From: Durusdinium trenchii | Lineage: Eukaryota; Sar; Dinophyceae; Suessiales; Symbiodiniaceae | Direction: 5' to 3' | NCBI GenBank assembly: GCA_963970005.1 | Contig: CAXAMN010021112.1 | Location: 2,102,878-2,166,877, forward strand | DNA length: 64,000 nucleotides | In this document: positions 43,521-55,500 of the stretch, in pieces | Layout of the letters: the number at the start of each line of letters is the position of its first letter | How positions within the stretch are numbered: position 1 is the first letter of the stretch | The notes under the pieces: model-generated | What the model was told of the DNA's origin: nothing | The model's input: only the letters and a program-made list of their open reading frames with translations | Databases searched by the model: none | Position numbers and translations under genes: made by a program

Positions 43521-46500
43521 ATGGAAGAGCGCGTCTCTGCATGGGGCGTGGCGGAGGTGATCAACTTCCTAAGGATCCCGGGAATATCCACAGGTTATGT
43601 CGTTCCACTCGGCAGCCGCTGAGTTGGATTACCTGTTGTCAAAGCTGGACGGCATCAGCTGATATCAGCTGGTCACAGTCAGCTCGAGTTTCTCCATGAA
43701 GGTTCCTAGCTGATCTTGAACTCATCCTTTCTACGGATGCAGATCATGCATCAGGGTTCAGACGATGTTAAGTCGACATCCGGCATGTTGTTGGCATTGG
43801 AAGGTCCGAAGAGTTTTTGGCCGTTGTGTTGAGGTTCCAAGCGCCTTGGTTGTGCAGTCTCCCATTGAACGTGCTGTTGCGCCCGGGAAACCAGCTTTCC
43901 CGTGCTATTTGGGACGTGCAAAGTTATTGATTAACTGGTGAGGATCCATTAAAGCCGTGCATTTGATGAAGGGCGGAGGTACTGTTGACTTCTCCGCGGC
44001 ACCTGCGCTATTCTAGCGTTGAGTCAAGGCTTTCTTCCAAGGGGTGCCCGTGAAGCACCATGTCATGTCTTGGTGCGGGCTTGCTGTATTGCAGGGCTGA
44101 CGCTATACCAAGTAAGTGATTCTGCGGCGCCAAAAACAAGGCCCAAAGCCTTGAGAACAGGAGCTTCCGTGTGGAGGGCCCGCCCTCGAAGCATATGGGT
44201 ACTATATTATATACTTGCATATAAATGCGATGTAGGCTATATATACTATACACATACACACCCGTAGAAGTCCAGAGACTGTTTTTCCAACTGAAGTGAA
44301 GGATATTCCTTTTCGGGCCATCGAGTCGTACCATTCTCTTTATAGTCTTTGACTCCTACACTATTTACTGTATATCACTATAGGTACGCATGTTTTTAAC
44401 GTCCAGGTCATGGAGGCCGTGCCCAAGACCGACGCCAAGAGCCCCCCAGTGGCGCCCAAGGCACCGGTGGCCGAGGCGTCCGTCCGAGGGAGGGTGGGCG
44501 GGCAGGTCCAAAGAGGGAGAGCGACGGTGAGCAGAAGACATTTGGATATTGGAAGAAAATGTTTCAACCTAGGCAAGTGCAACCTATATACTGAACCCGT
44601 CCAAGAGTGGTGCTTCGAAGCAAACAGGTGAGCTCATGCATTAATCTCTAGACCCTTCGCCCATGGGAAGATGGCATTCAGAGGCCGGGGGCCCCTGTCT
44701 TGGAGTAGTGGGTGTCATGGGGTGCCAGCGGTGGTTTTTGATGAACAACCCACAGGTTAAACCGCAAAGACATGGGGGTGGGACCTCGTCATTCCTGGCG
44801 GACTTGGGTGAACCTGGATCCGCAAAAAACATATAGCGAAGAAATTTTGAGAGCAACTGTTTGTCCTCTCATGCCCGGATTCCTGAGCAGAAATGAGACT
44901 TTCAGGTCGCAGATGCGAGAGTTGGGCTGGGTTGTGGATCGCACTTTTGTTGAGGATCGTGGTTTGCCGACTTCAACCTTCAATCTTGATAGGTGAACGC
45001 CTGATGAAGATCCTGTACTAATAGGGCCAGGTTCTGGGTCAAAACCAGGAGACCTGACCCATGCCCATAGGATCCTTTTAGCGTAGCAAGACTTGTTGAA
45101 CATATGTAAGCTGGTCCGTGCGCGCCAGACGTGCGGTCCACGTCTCGCAAGTCTGTGGTCTGTCACGCCAGTTAATCACGCTATAGCATACCCTATAGCT
45201 AAGCTCATAAGTGTTGCTCAGGTTTGTTAGGCTTTTAACACAATATAGTGCAATGCAAGTCAAGATTCGCTAAGCTTTTGCAAACTTTTGCTCACTGTCG
45301 TTTTTGTCTATTTTGGTTGGTCTTGGTAAATTGATGTAAAACTGGTTGCAGGCTGGAATCAGTTGTTGATGTGAACCACTATTCGTTGTGATTCGTGTCG
45401 CTTCCCGACGACAACCGCCCGCACCAGGGGCTCTCAGCGAGAGGGTAAAAGAAGTCAAATAATCATTCTATTTCTGGACCCTCTCCAAAACTGTTTAGTT
45501 ATGTTTTACTTGAAAGTTGCAATCGTTGTTGGATCTTTTTTGACAACCTTGAAATGGTGCATTTAAAGGGGGTCAACATTGAGTGATTATGCGCAATAAA
45601 CTATACAATGTGAGTGCATGATCGGGAAAGGAGATGAACGCAGCGTGAAGTGGATGGATAAAGAAAGTCCGAGAAGTCTCTACAGTCACCCTTCATTTGT
45701 GGACCTTCTTGCCAACTGCTTAGTCAATATCTTTTTGAGAATGTCATCATGAGGCGGAAAGCTGACATCCGGCACTTTGAGGCCGAGACCAACACCAATT
45801 GGCTGCGATCCTGGACTCGGAAGACTTTGGCATCATGCGCCGCCCTCACCCATGGTGGGCCGATATTGACTGGACTCCGTTTGATCAAAATCCATATGTG
45901 CCACCATGTTGCGACTGTGGGCTGGCCAGTGACAGGGTCTCGGCAATACGAGACCGACCAGGTCTCATTCCAAATCTCGCATGACGACATCGAGGGCATC
46001 TAAGGCAAGCGTGTGCGTGACGGAGCCGCGCCTTATGGCGCACGAGTGGTTTCGCCGCTTGACTGGTGCTCTACAAGTGGACACTGGAGGTTGAAAATCA
46101 CCCCAAGCCTGACCACTCCAAGCCTGACTGCTGTCGCATCAGCTGTTTGACCGATGTTTGCTTATCCTTCTGCAGAAAGTGCGAAGATTTCAGACCAGCC
46201 ATAGCGTTCCTAGTAAATTTTCCAAAGCCAGCAATGGCTCCACTTTGCTTGAACAGGCTGACCATATCAAGGACATTTTTGGAAGAGCCTCGGCCTCACT
46301 GTTGGGCCCCAAACGTCGCCGCCACATGACTCTGCAAAAGGCATTGTTTGTACTGTGTTTTTTCTTTTTTGTTTTTCGTTTTTGTATGAATTTGTGTTGT
46401 TTTCTTGGCCACATCCTGGAGAACGGCCAGTTCATCCCTGCCTGATCCATACCCAAGACTTCACTGCATGTGTGAAGTTCAATCTGCAAAATCCCTTGGG

Positions 46501-49500
46501 TTGGCTTATCAACTTTGCAGATCTTTGCATTGGAAAAACCATCAACTTGTTGCGCGACTTGTGCGTGACTCCTTGGCGCTGCTTGGCTGCGTGACTCCTT
46601 CGGAAGTGACCCTTGCCATGTTATTTATGAAGCTGCATGCTAACAACTTTATGCACACGAAGAACAAATAACACTTCGGATTGTAAGAGCGGCTTACATG
46701 AGACATGAGTAGTTCGTTTCATGCCGGTCAATGTTTGTGTCTCATGAGACTCTCCCATGGAGGGTTTCCAGGACTTGATTTTAAAAAAATCCATCACAGC
46801 TGGTCAGAACCCTGTTCCGCCAGGCGCCTGCGACACCGGAGAAACTCGTTGCGTCCTCTCCGGAAGCCTCACCTTCGCGCCTGGCCGCACTCAAGGAGGA
46901 GGGCGCCAAGGCGGGGGCCTCGGGCGTGGCGCCTTCCGCGGAGGTGCCGGGCCTAAGGAAACAAATAAAATGAATGAGGGAATTGGTGCAGTACATGAAA
47001 GTGACATGCTACCCCTCCAAGAGTTGAACAATTCTAAAGATGCTCATGAACCAGCTGTTGCGAGCCGGAGGGAGCGACCGGTTCTGCAGTTCCGCTGCAT
47101 TGAGGTATCTTGATAAAAACTGCAATTCAACAGGGAGTAACTCGGAGTGTACTACGGGAGGTCTTGTTCACCAGCTTCAATCTCTAGGGATCCGCAGAAT
47201 GATGCCTTTTCAGGTTCGGTACCACTGAACCCGACTGGCTGGCGCCTACATAAAAGATATCTCCAATCACCCTCTCAGGTGTTATGTATATCCATGAGGC
47301 TTTGCAGCGCAGGGAAGGTGTTTTTTTGAGCGTCCTCTTTCGTCCCAGGTCCTGAGCGATGCGAAAGCCAAGGCCCGTGACGTGGCAGCCAAGGCAGGGG
47401 AAGACGGCGCCCGTTGGATGCCAAGAACCCCAAAAGAAAATGCAAAGGACTTCCAAAACAAGAGAGGTTTTGAATATCGTTGAATGCAAGGGAGGCATTG
47501 GATGTGTTTTGGTTGGGGTATAATATACAAGTTTTAGGTTGAACATCTGGGATACTTTTGGATACATATATCATCAATTATCATCATACACATCATTGTC
47601 TATAGGTCAGTCCTTACATTGAAACGGACAGAGCCCAGTTTAGCAAGGTATGACGTGTTTATTTAGTCCCAAAATGTCCCAAAGTAGCAGTGCTTGCCTA
47701 CAGTGGGAACACGTGCGACACATGTGACACGTTCAGCACCGCAGGTGCAATCGGTTGAGCCAGTGACAGTGGTCTTGACCAAGGCGTCCGAGATGAGGCG
47801 AGAACCGTACAAGCACGAACCGTACGAGCGATGGAGTCCGATGGAGCTGGAGAAAATGATGGGTCGGGTTTGGTGAAGACTAGACCCATGTTTTCTTAGA
47901 CCTATTAGGTTGGAGGCCATCGCTACAAGGTTGGAGGCCATTGCTATTAATTTATTCTCTTCATGCTTGGGGCATGACCCACAGGAAGAGCCAGCGGTGG
48001 GACCTGAAAGTCGAACTGCTCCTGAAAGCATCCATCACCATAACAATTGGTCATGAATGAGAGAGAAAACCAACCCCAGATGTTTCATTGATTTTCATTG
48101 TATGTAATCTACACCTACATTGGGGTGCTTGGAGAGGGGTCAATGTGGGGAACTCTACCATGAACATGCGAGGATTGGACAAAACAATACCTATGGTTTG
48201 GGTTGGCCGCCCCCAAGTTGGTTCAGAATGGAAAGAGGTGGAAGGAGGCTATGATCTCCCTGAGTATGGGTCGGTCCCTTGGTCGCCAGAATCTTTTTCC
48301 ATCACTCATGTATAGTCTGTATAGTGGATTGCGAGTAGATGGCACAAGTTGCCCCAAGTTCGGTGGTTTATATGGACCCGCATTTGGGCCCAGGAATCTC
48401 ATCCTATTTTGATTGGGCCCGGCCTTTATGACTCATGGATGGTTCAGTTTATTCAGGTGCACCACCAAATAAACCTGTCTAAGTCATCTCAGCCTTTATG
48501 CCATCAAACCTCTGAAATCACTGTAGTTGGAAGACACCCTCTACCAACCTCCACCGGGGAGGCAGTCCGCGACCACTGCGGCGGCCGCCACCACGGGGGC
48601 CGCCATGGACCGTTGGGGCCAACTCAAGAGCGCGGCAGGCGCCGGACGGCAGGGGGTGGATCCACGGGGTGGACGATGCGACGGGGTGGATCCACGAACA
48701 AAGAAAAGCAGTCCAAGGGACTGGAAGACCTGCACTGATCCTCAGACTTCCCAGAATGCCAGAATCATAGGAAGATGCGGGTGACAGGCACCCAACTCTC
48801 CATTTCAATTGTGGAAACAAGTGAACACACGCACACACACACACACACATCTGCATGACCTTCAGAGTGTAGCTGAGTTTTTGGACACCAAGTTGTACAC
48901 TCCCGGTTTCGGGGGAACATAGCCCCGTAAGGATGACCGAAAGGATTTCTCATACCAATCACTCTCCCCTCAGTGGGGCGGATGGCGCTTCAGGTGTTGC
49001 TAACCTCAGTGTTTGGGCTGTTTGGGCTTCCAAACACGTCGAGGATGAATCTCTGCTGGGGGGAGGCATTTCCGAGCCCAAAGGAGGATCCGATGGGTGG
49101 AAATGAGTTGTTGTAGTATCCAGGATTTCACAACCCTGGCAACAACATGAAACAACAATTTTCAGACGAGAAGGTTCCTAGTTTCGATTGTTCATCCTCT
49201 TTGCCTGGTCCAACACAAATCCAATGTGCTTGGAAAGTAAGACTCTTCGTTAAGCCTAACCAAAGAGATTCTTAAACACCGGGACAGTTGGACGATTCTG
49301 ATTTTCAGGATTTGTCGCCCGGAAGGCCAACAGCTCCACATCTCACCCGAAAAAGCTGACCGTTCTGTCGTTCGTTGCCAGGCAACAGCTACGCATCCTT
49401 GAAAGAGCACCTTGACAGCGCTTCACCTCTTTGACGGAGATTGGACGAAACGTGCCATCATGGGCCTGCGAAACGCCCAGACGCGTCGGAGAATTGTTCT

Positions 49501-52500
49501 CCGTGTCTGTTCGACACAACGTTATGTATTTGGAGGGTCCAAGTACCTTCGAAGGTACTTGGATTTGTAGGGAAATGAGAGGGTCTCGTCCACACATTTG
49601 CTACTGATTGGTCCAGTGATGAATTTATAAAGTGCAAAGTCACCTTAGACTTCCATGTGTTCTTCAGATCAGCCTTAGAGGTCGAATGGACTCTTGGAAT
49701 GCGAAAGTCGTACCACCCTGGAAGAAGAGGATCCCTGAGTCGGTCTTTGTCAGTCCCAAGCTCCCATGGCCTGGGGCCGCCCTTGGGAAGTGGGTTCATG
49801 TTCTGAACGGCCTCAGGAACGGCGTGAAAGCTTGGGTCTCTGAGAATGCGGTGGCCGCGAAGGGCTTGGCAGCACGCAGCTTTTTTGCCAAAACCTGGGA
49901 CCGTCATCACGGCAAGGGACTGGGCGAGGGACGGCGGCGGCGTGACTGGGGAGTTAGGGGCGAGTTGATGAAAGAGAAAGCCATGCCACTGATTCCATGG
50001 ATGGAAATATGACATAATATTCTCTATAGATTGATCCCACACTCCAATGATAGAGGTAAATATATGATATATTGAATATCATGGTTTGGGAATTCTTGTT
50101 TGTCGAAATATGTCGAAATGCTTCGTATTGGTCGCTTCTTGGGAGTTCCAGGTTTCAAGGGGCGATGTGGGCTTTCTAGAGTGAGTCGGTTGGGGTGGTC
50201 AAAAAGACCAGGTTGGCCCAGGGAGTCGGCTTCAGTGCAAAATGAATAAAACAAAAAACTGAATGACCTCCCTTACTTGCCTTGCTAAATGACTAGTCGC
50301 AATGGCCTCCAACCTACTAGCTTCTTGCTCGCCCTCATGCATGATCTCCCCTTCTGGATTACACACATGATACTACGACGACCTTCCAACAGGTGGTCTT
50401 GTCTATGACCGTCTATGACCCTACCAGATGGGCCGGCACCAGTCGTCTAAGGACGGAAACACCGATGATTCGGTCGATTTTCGGGTCGTCACCAGTCGTC
50501 ACCAGTCGTCCAGGAACCGAGAGAGGGTTCAAGGTCGTTCAGTGTATACGTACAATGGTGTTAACTGGCCTGTTCAGGTAGCTTTGGATGCAAAGGTCCG
50601 ATGTTCCCCCTAATCTCCTGATGCGCATCTGACAGCACATCTGAGGTCAATTGCAGTGGTCCCTGGACACCACCAAGAGCATGGTGGATTCGGTGAAGGC
50701 CGCCGCCACCAGCCGAGCACAGGAGACCCTCAAGAGCATCCAGGGCACCTATGCCACCTGGATGGTGGTTCTTGACGCGGGTGTGGCGCGCGAATGATCC
50801 AATGCTTGGGGACGGGGATCGATCTGTTGGGTGGTGATGGTAGGTGGGTAGGTAGATGGTAGTCCGTATATAGCCATCTCCTGGTTCAAGGTTCAAGTCT
50901 TGAAGTTTTTTGGGGTGGATTTTTGGAAGCTCAGAAGTGGAGAGACTGAGGTAATTTGGAACAATCCAATACTGAAGCATTACATGTGATTGATGATGTC
51001 GGCTAGATGATTTTGTTCATCAACCGCATGTCCAGCAGGTCTCATTGTCGTGTTTGTTTGCTGTTGACTTTTTTCCCGGATGAGTCGTCTGCCCAAAAGC
51101 TCCTTTCTTCAACAAAAAAAACACTGAAAGCATATACCCTAAGGATCCTTGGACCCTCCTTAGAAGAGGTCAATACCGTCAATACGCTGTGAAGCACATC
51201 GGGAACGCCTGTGGAGTGGTCCGGGGGTTGTGGAGTTGTCCAAATGATATTGAACAGGCGACATCAGGGTGGAAGCTGGGCCAGATGAAAAATCTGGATT
51301 GCTTTGCGCCGAATCTGTAAGTCTCGTGAAGAAGACCAAGATCTTTGAGTTGGTCATATATATATATATATATATTTGGACGCAACGGACCGGAAAGTAC
51401 CCTAGAACATGGGACATGACCCCATACATGGGACGGCAGCGATCCAACAGATACGACTGTACTCATGTTCGGGGGTGCGAACAGGTCGGGCACGAAAAAA
51501 ACATCGATGGAAACACAGGAAAACCAGCCTATTTAGACAGGCCGGTGCTTGTTTCCACCCTCTCGAGTCAAATCCCTGGGTGTGAACAGCTTGGGGGTCC
51601 GTCTTCGATCTTCAGCCAGGGAACTGCGTTTCTGTCCACCCTCACCCACCATTGATTCATGACAACATGATGACCCAATGAAGTGGCTGACTGATGACCG
51701 AAGAGCGGGAGAACCTTTCAAGTCAGACGGCCTTCTTGTGACCTTTGCGATGCGATCGCCGACGGCTCAACGCCTGTGACACGCCATGCAATCAGCCATG
51801 GTACTTAATTCCCTCAGGCTCCAACTACCTCCTGAGATGGTTGGGGTGGGTGCCACCGGGGGTCCAAGCATCTTCCAAGGATATGGTTGGAGCCCTAGAA
51901 ATTGAACACCTCAGGGCTGGTCAGACTGCCCCCATCTCAACGGCCCCAGCACCGGTGACGCTCATCCGAGGCTAAGGGGAAGACCCACGCAGCCCCTTTG
52001 GAGGGCACCGAGTGGCGCAACGATCAGCGGTCGATGGATAGTGTGTTTTTTTTTGTTTAAGCTGTTGACTCCGGTCAAACGTTTTTGATGTTTTTTGGCC
52101 ACAAAGGGGGAAGGTTTGAAGGTTTCGGAGATCCACTTCCACCTGAAGATCCTGAAGTTTTGGTGTTTTGCGGTGAGCTTGTGGTGTCGTTGTACTCAGA
52201 ATCGTCCATCTCCGAAGTGCACAGCTTTGACTTGGAGACTTCAACAAACTCGTCTGTCCTTTTCCTTATCGCCTCTGCAAGAAGCGATGTTTGGTTGAAG
52301 CACAAGGGATTGGCCAGTTCTTCATGATGTATGCTTGACCGCCCCGTGCGGTCTATGCATACACCACAGTCAGCCCAAGATAGGGATTTGCAATACGAAT
52401 CAAGTTGTTTAAAGGCAAGGAGATCGGAGACTTATAGGCTTAGTAGGCTTAGGCTTAGTAGGCTTAGGCTTAGTAGGCTTAGTTGTTCAAGTTGTTCATA

Positions 52501-55500
52501 GGCTTAGTAGGATATCGGACTGGCAAGGATGTTCTTTGGCAAATCCTTTGCGAGGATGACCATGGAACCACTGATGGTGCTATTGAAAGCTAGACGAGAC
52601 GAATGGTTCTTGTTGTTTCGTTCTTTGGGCACTCGTGCTAATAGCTGTGTAGATGACACGACTTGTTACCGACTTGTTGTAGCATTGTCAAGGGATGTGG
52701 ACTTATCTTTTGTTGGCTTGATTCTAATTTGTAAGTATCACGAAGTGACGATTTGCAAAGATGCTGCAATTCTCTGGGAGCGCGAGTCTCACATGAAACT
52801 TGCAGTGTGCCTCTAATCCTGGAAACAGTGAACATGTTCTGATTCTTAATATTTCTTGATCTGAAATGAAGGACACCCAACCTAAAGCCAGCCACAAACT
52901 TCAAGTCTAAATCTCATGCCAGCACCACCCAGTTCAGATGGCTATTAGATGATGTAAAACCAATGATAGGGGGTATTGTAATCTACTCTACCTGGGTGGT
53001 GCTGGTGTGCCCATTCGAATATCAGTTCAACCAAATGGAGGTCTGTTTCCAGTCCCAAGGACCAAAAAGCACCTTGACCAGCTCAGGCCAGCGCCTTGGC
53101 GAACGCCAAAGACAAGGCATCTCAGGCCGGCCGAGGGAAGGAGATGACTGGGATTGGTATAGATCCCAAAAGTAAGATTCAGTTGCAGAATCACCAGATG
53201 TGAGGACTGATGCGACCCCCGGGTGTTTTGAGGACTTTTCTTGGGGGAGGTTGCTTTACTACGACCTCATCACGACAGAAAAACAGATCAAACAATTTCA
53301 CTACCAGGTTCTTCAAAGTGACCGAACTTGATCCCCTGGTTGGTTCGGTCACTTAAGCCTCCAACAGGGTCACGAAAAGGAACCGTCAAAAGGTCACGAA
53401 CTGAAGAAGCTGGTGCACCGGAATCCAGCGGATTGTCCATGATCTTCCAATTCTTAACGGGCGCATCAAGGCGCGACCAGAAGCGCTCCTCGTCTTCCCC
53501 GTGGTTTCGAACCCCCGCAGCAACGCGACACGTGGGATGACTCGCACGACACGTGTGTGTCAGGCGACCTCGTGGGATCACCAGACGCGCAATGTCCAGT
53601 AGCATCTGTCCTATATGAAGGATGATGCTCTTTGCTACTAGTAGCTTCTTGCTGCTAGTAGTAATGCCCCAGAGTTACTAGTAGCATCTAGTAGCAAATT
53701 AGCTACTAATAGGCCGCGAGGCCCGTGTTACTAGTAGCGATGCACTTGTTACCAGCTTCGACCTCCATCTCCCAACCCATGCGACATTCCACCGTTTTTA
53801 GCCATGCCCTATATCAGTATAGCAACAGCTGGCTGTGATCCGATGAAAACCATATGGTTAATTCCCTATGGATCCACATACCAAACCTCAGATGGCGAGC
53901 AGGGAGACTATTTATGTAGGCGCCAGGAGGGTCCAATTACCTTCTGAGAAGGTATGTGGATCCATAGGGATTCAAGTGACAGGCCATCCCGCCATCCTGC
54001 CATGCCTATTCATTTTTTGTTTAGTAGCGGTCGACCGTATCGCTTGCCACACACCACCAATTGGCTCACCCAAGAACGAACCGTTCCTGTCGCGCTCTCT
54101 ACACCTCCAAAAGCAATCCCGTTTCACACGTATCACACGTTGATGGCATTTCATTGCATTTCTCCTCCGACCCTCCTGGCACCCATCCAAGTCCTATCTT
54201 CGGACTGGAGCGAACTCCGTCGTCGCTTCCGTCGCTTCCGGCGCTGGCCAGGTCCAGAGCAAGGCGAAAGACACGGCCAGCGCCGCACATTCCAAGGCCA
54301 AGGAGGTCGGACGGAGCGACGGACGGCGCCGGCGCTTGGGGCGAACCGAAAGGGGTTGGCCCAAGGTGTGGCCACCGGTGTGGCGGTTGGGTCCTTACGT
54401 AGGGACCATCCAGTCCATGCAGCTCCAGAGCAAGATGGAGCGAGACATGATGGTACTGCTTGGTGTGGTTGCCGGGCTTTCTTTTGGTATTTTGGGGCTC
54501 CAACCCTCCAGGTTAACAGAAGTTTAGTTACAGAACCTCCCTGACCCCTTCTCGAAACGAAACGTCGGTCCGCCTCGGCCAGGCCCAGTGAAACTCCAGA
54601 CGTGGGTAATTACTGGAAGACCCCTCCTGGCCGCCCTGGCCTCATCAAGCGTAAATCCTTAATCCTAAGGCAAATTATGGGTTACAAACTATCGGGTTGT
54701 CCGGTTTGGGGCGGATGACGGATTAGAACCCAGAGCCCCTCTGACGAACACATCACTTGGAAGTGGATGGCATGGTCCCGAAAGGAAGACTACTTTCCAC
54801 CAACAGGGGTCGAACTCCACTTCGATGTTAGTGAGTCAGAGTGTAGGGAAACCCGCAGCGTACCTGGTACGAACGAAGTCAGGTCCAGGTAGATTGAACT
54901 GCATGATTTTGCTCATTCAAAACCACGCAAGACCTGCGGGAGTGTTGACCTGCAATGGAGTGACGAGGTGGTGAAACCAGATGTGTGGATGATCAACTCA
55001 GCATTTCGTAGCAATATTATGTAGAGAGGTTTTTCACAGCCCTATATATCGCCCCCATATGTACCACAGACCGGGGTCCGAACGTTCAGGTCTCTCAACT
55101 TCTCTTGGTATGTATAGCAATGGCTGCTCGATTTGATTAAATCGGAGCCCTGAAGGAAGGACCACATTTTGTATTTTCACTCCAGGTAACATGTACACTT
55201 TGCCATGCATTGTATATATAATGTACGCTTACCCTGTAGCTCGCGGCCCAAACAGGAGCGGTAGCTTAACGGCTGATAACCACTGTCATGCTCCTCGCCG
55301 ACCAACGACGGGAGCACCTTGGCCGTGCAGGAGTGTCACGATCCGGAAATTGGCTGGCTGATTATGAGGACGCAGGATTGAAGTTCAGGGTCACCTCCGC
55401 CAGCGGACGTGGGAATTCCAGTCCAGAAGCAGCCCTCATCCAAGAGGCCAGAAATCGCCGCCGGCGTGCTGAGAAATGTGGCTTCCACAGCATCGAGGAT

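Noticed and set aside
52434..52511. Telomere-like TTAGGC repeat
   Set aside because: Unit is the 15-bp GGCTTAGTAGGCTTA minisatellite; dinoflagellate telomeres are of the TTTAGGG type.
55250..55310. tRNA gene around GGTAGCTTAACGGCTGATAACC
   Set aside because: Box A is close to consensus, but no box B or cloverleaf follows, and the right repeat copy diverges at the same point.
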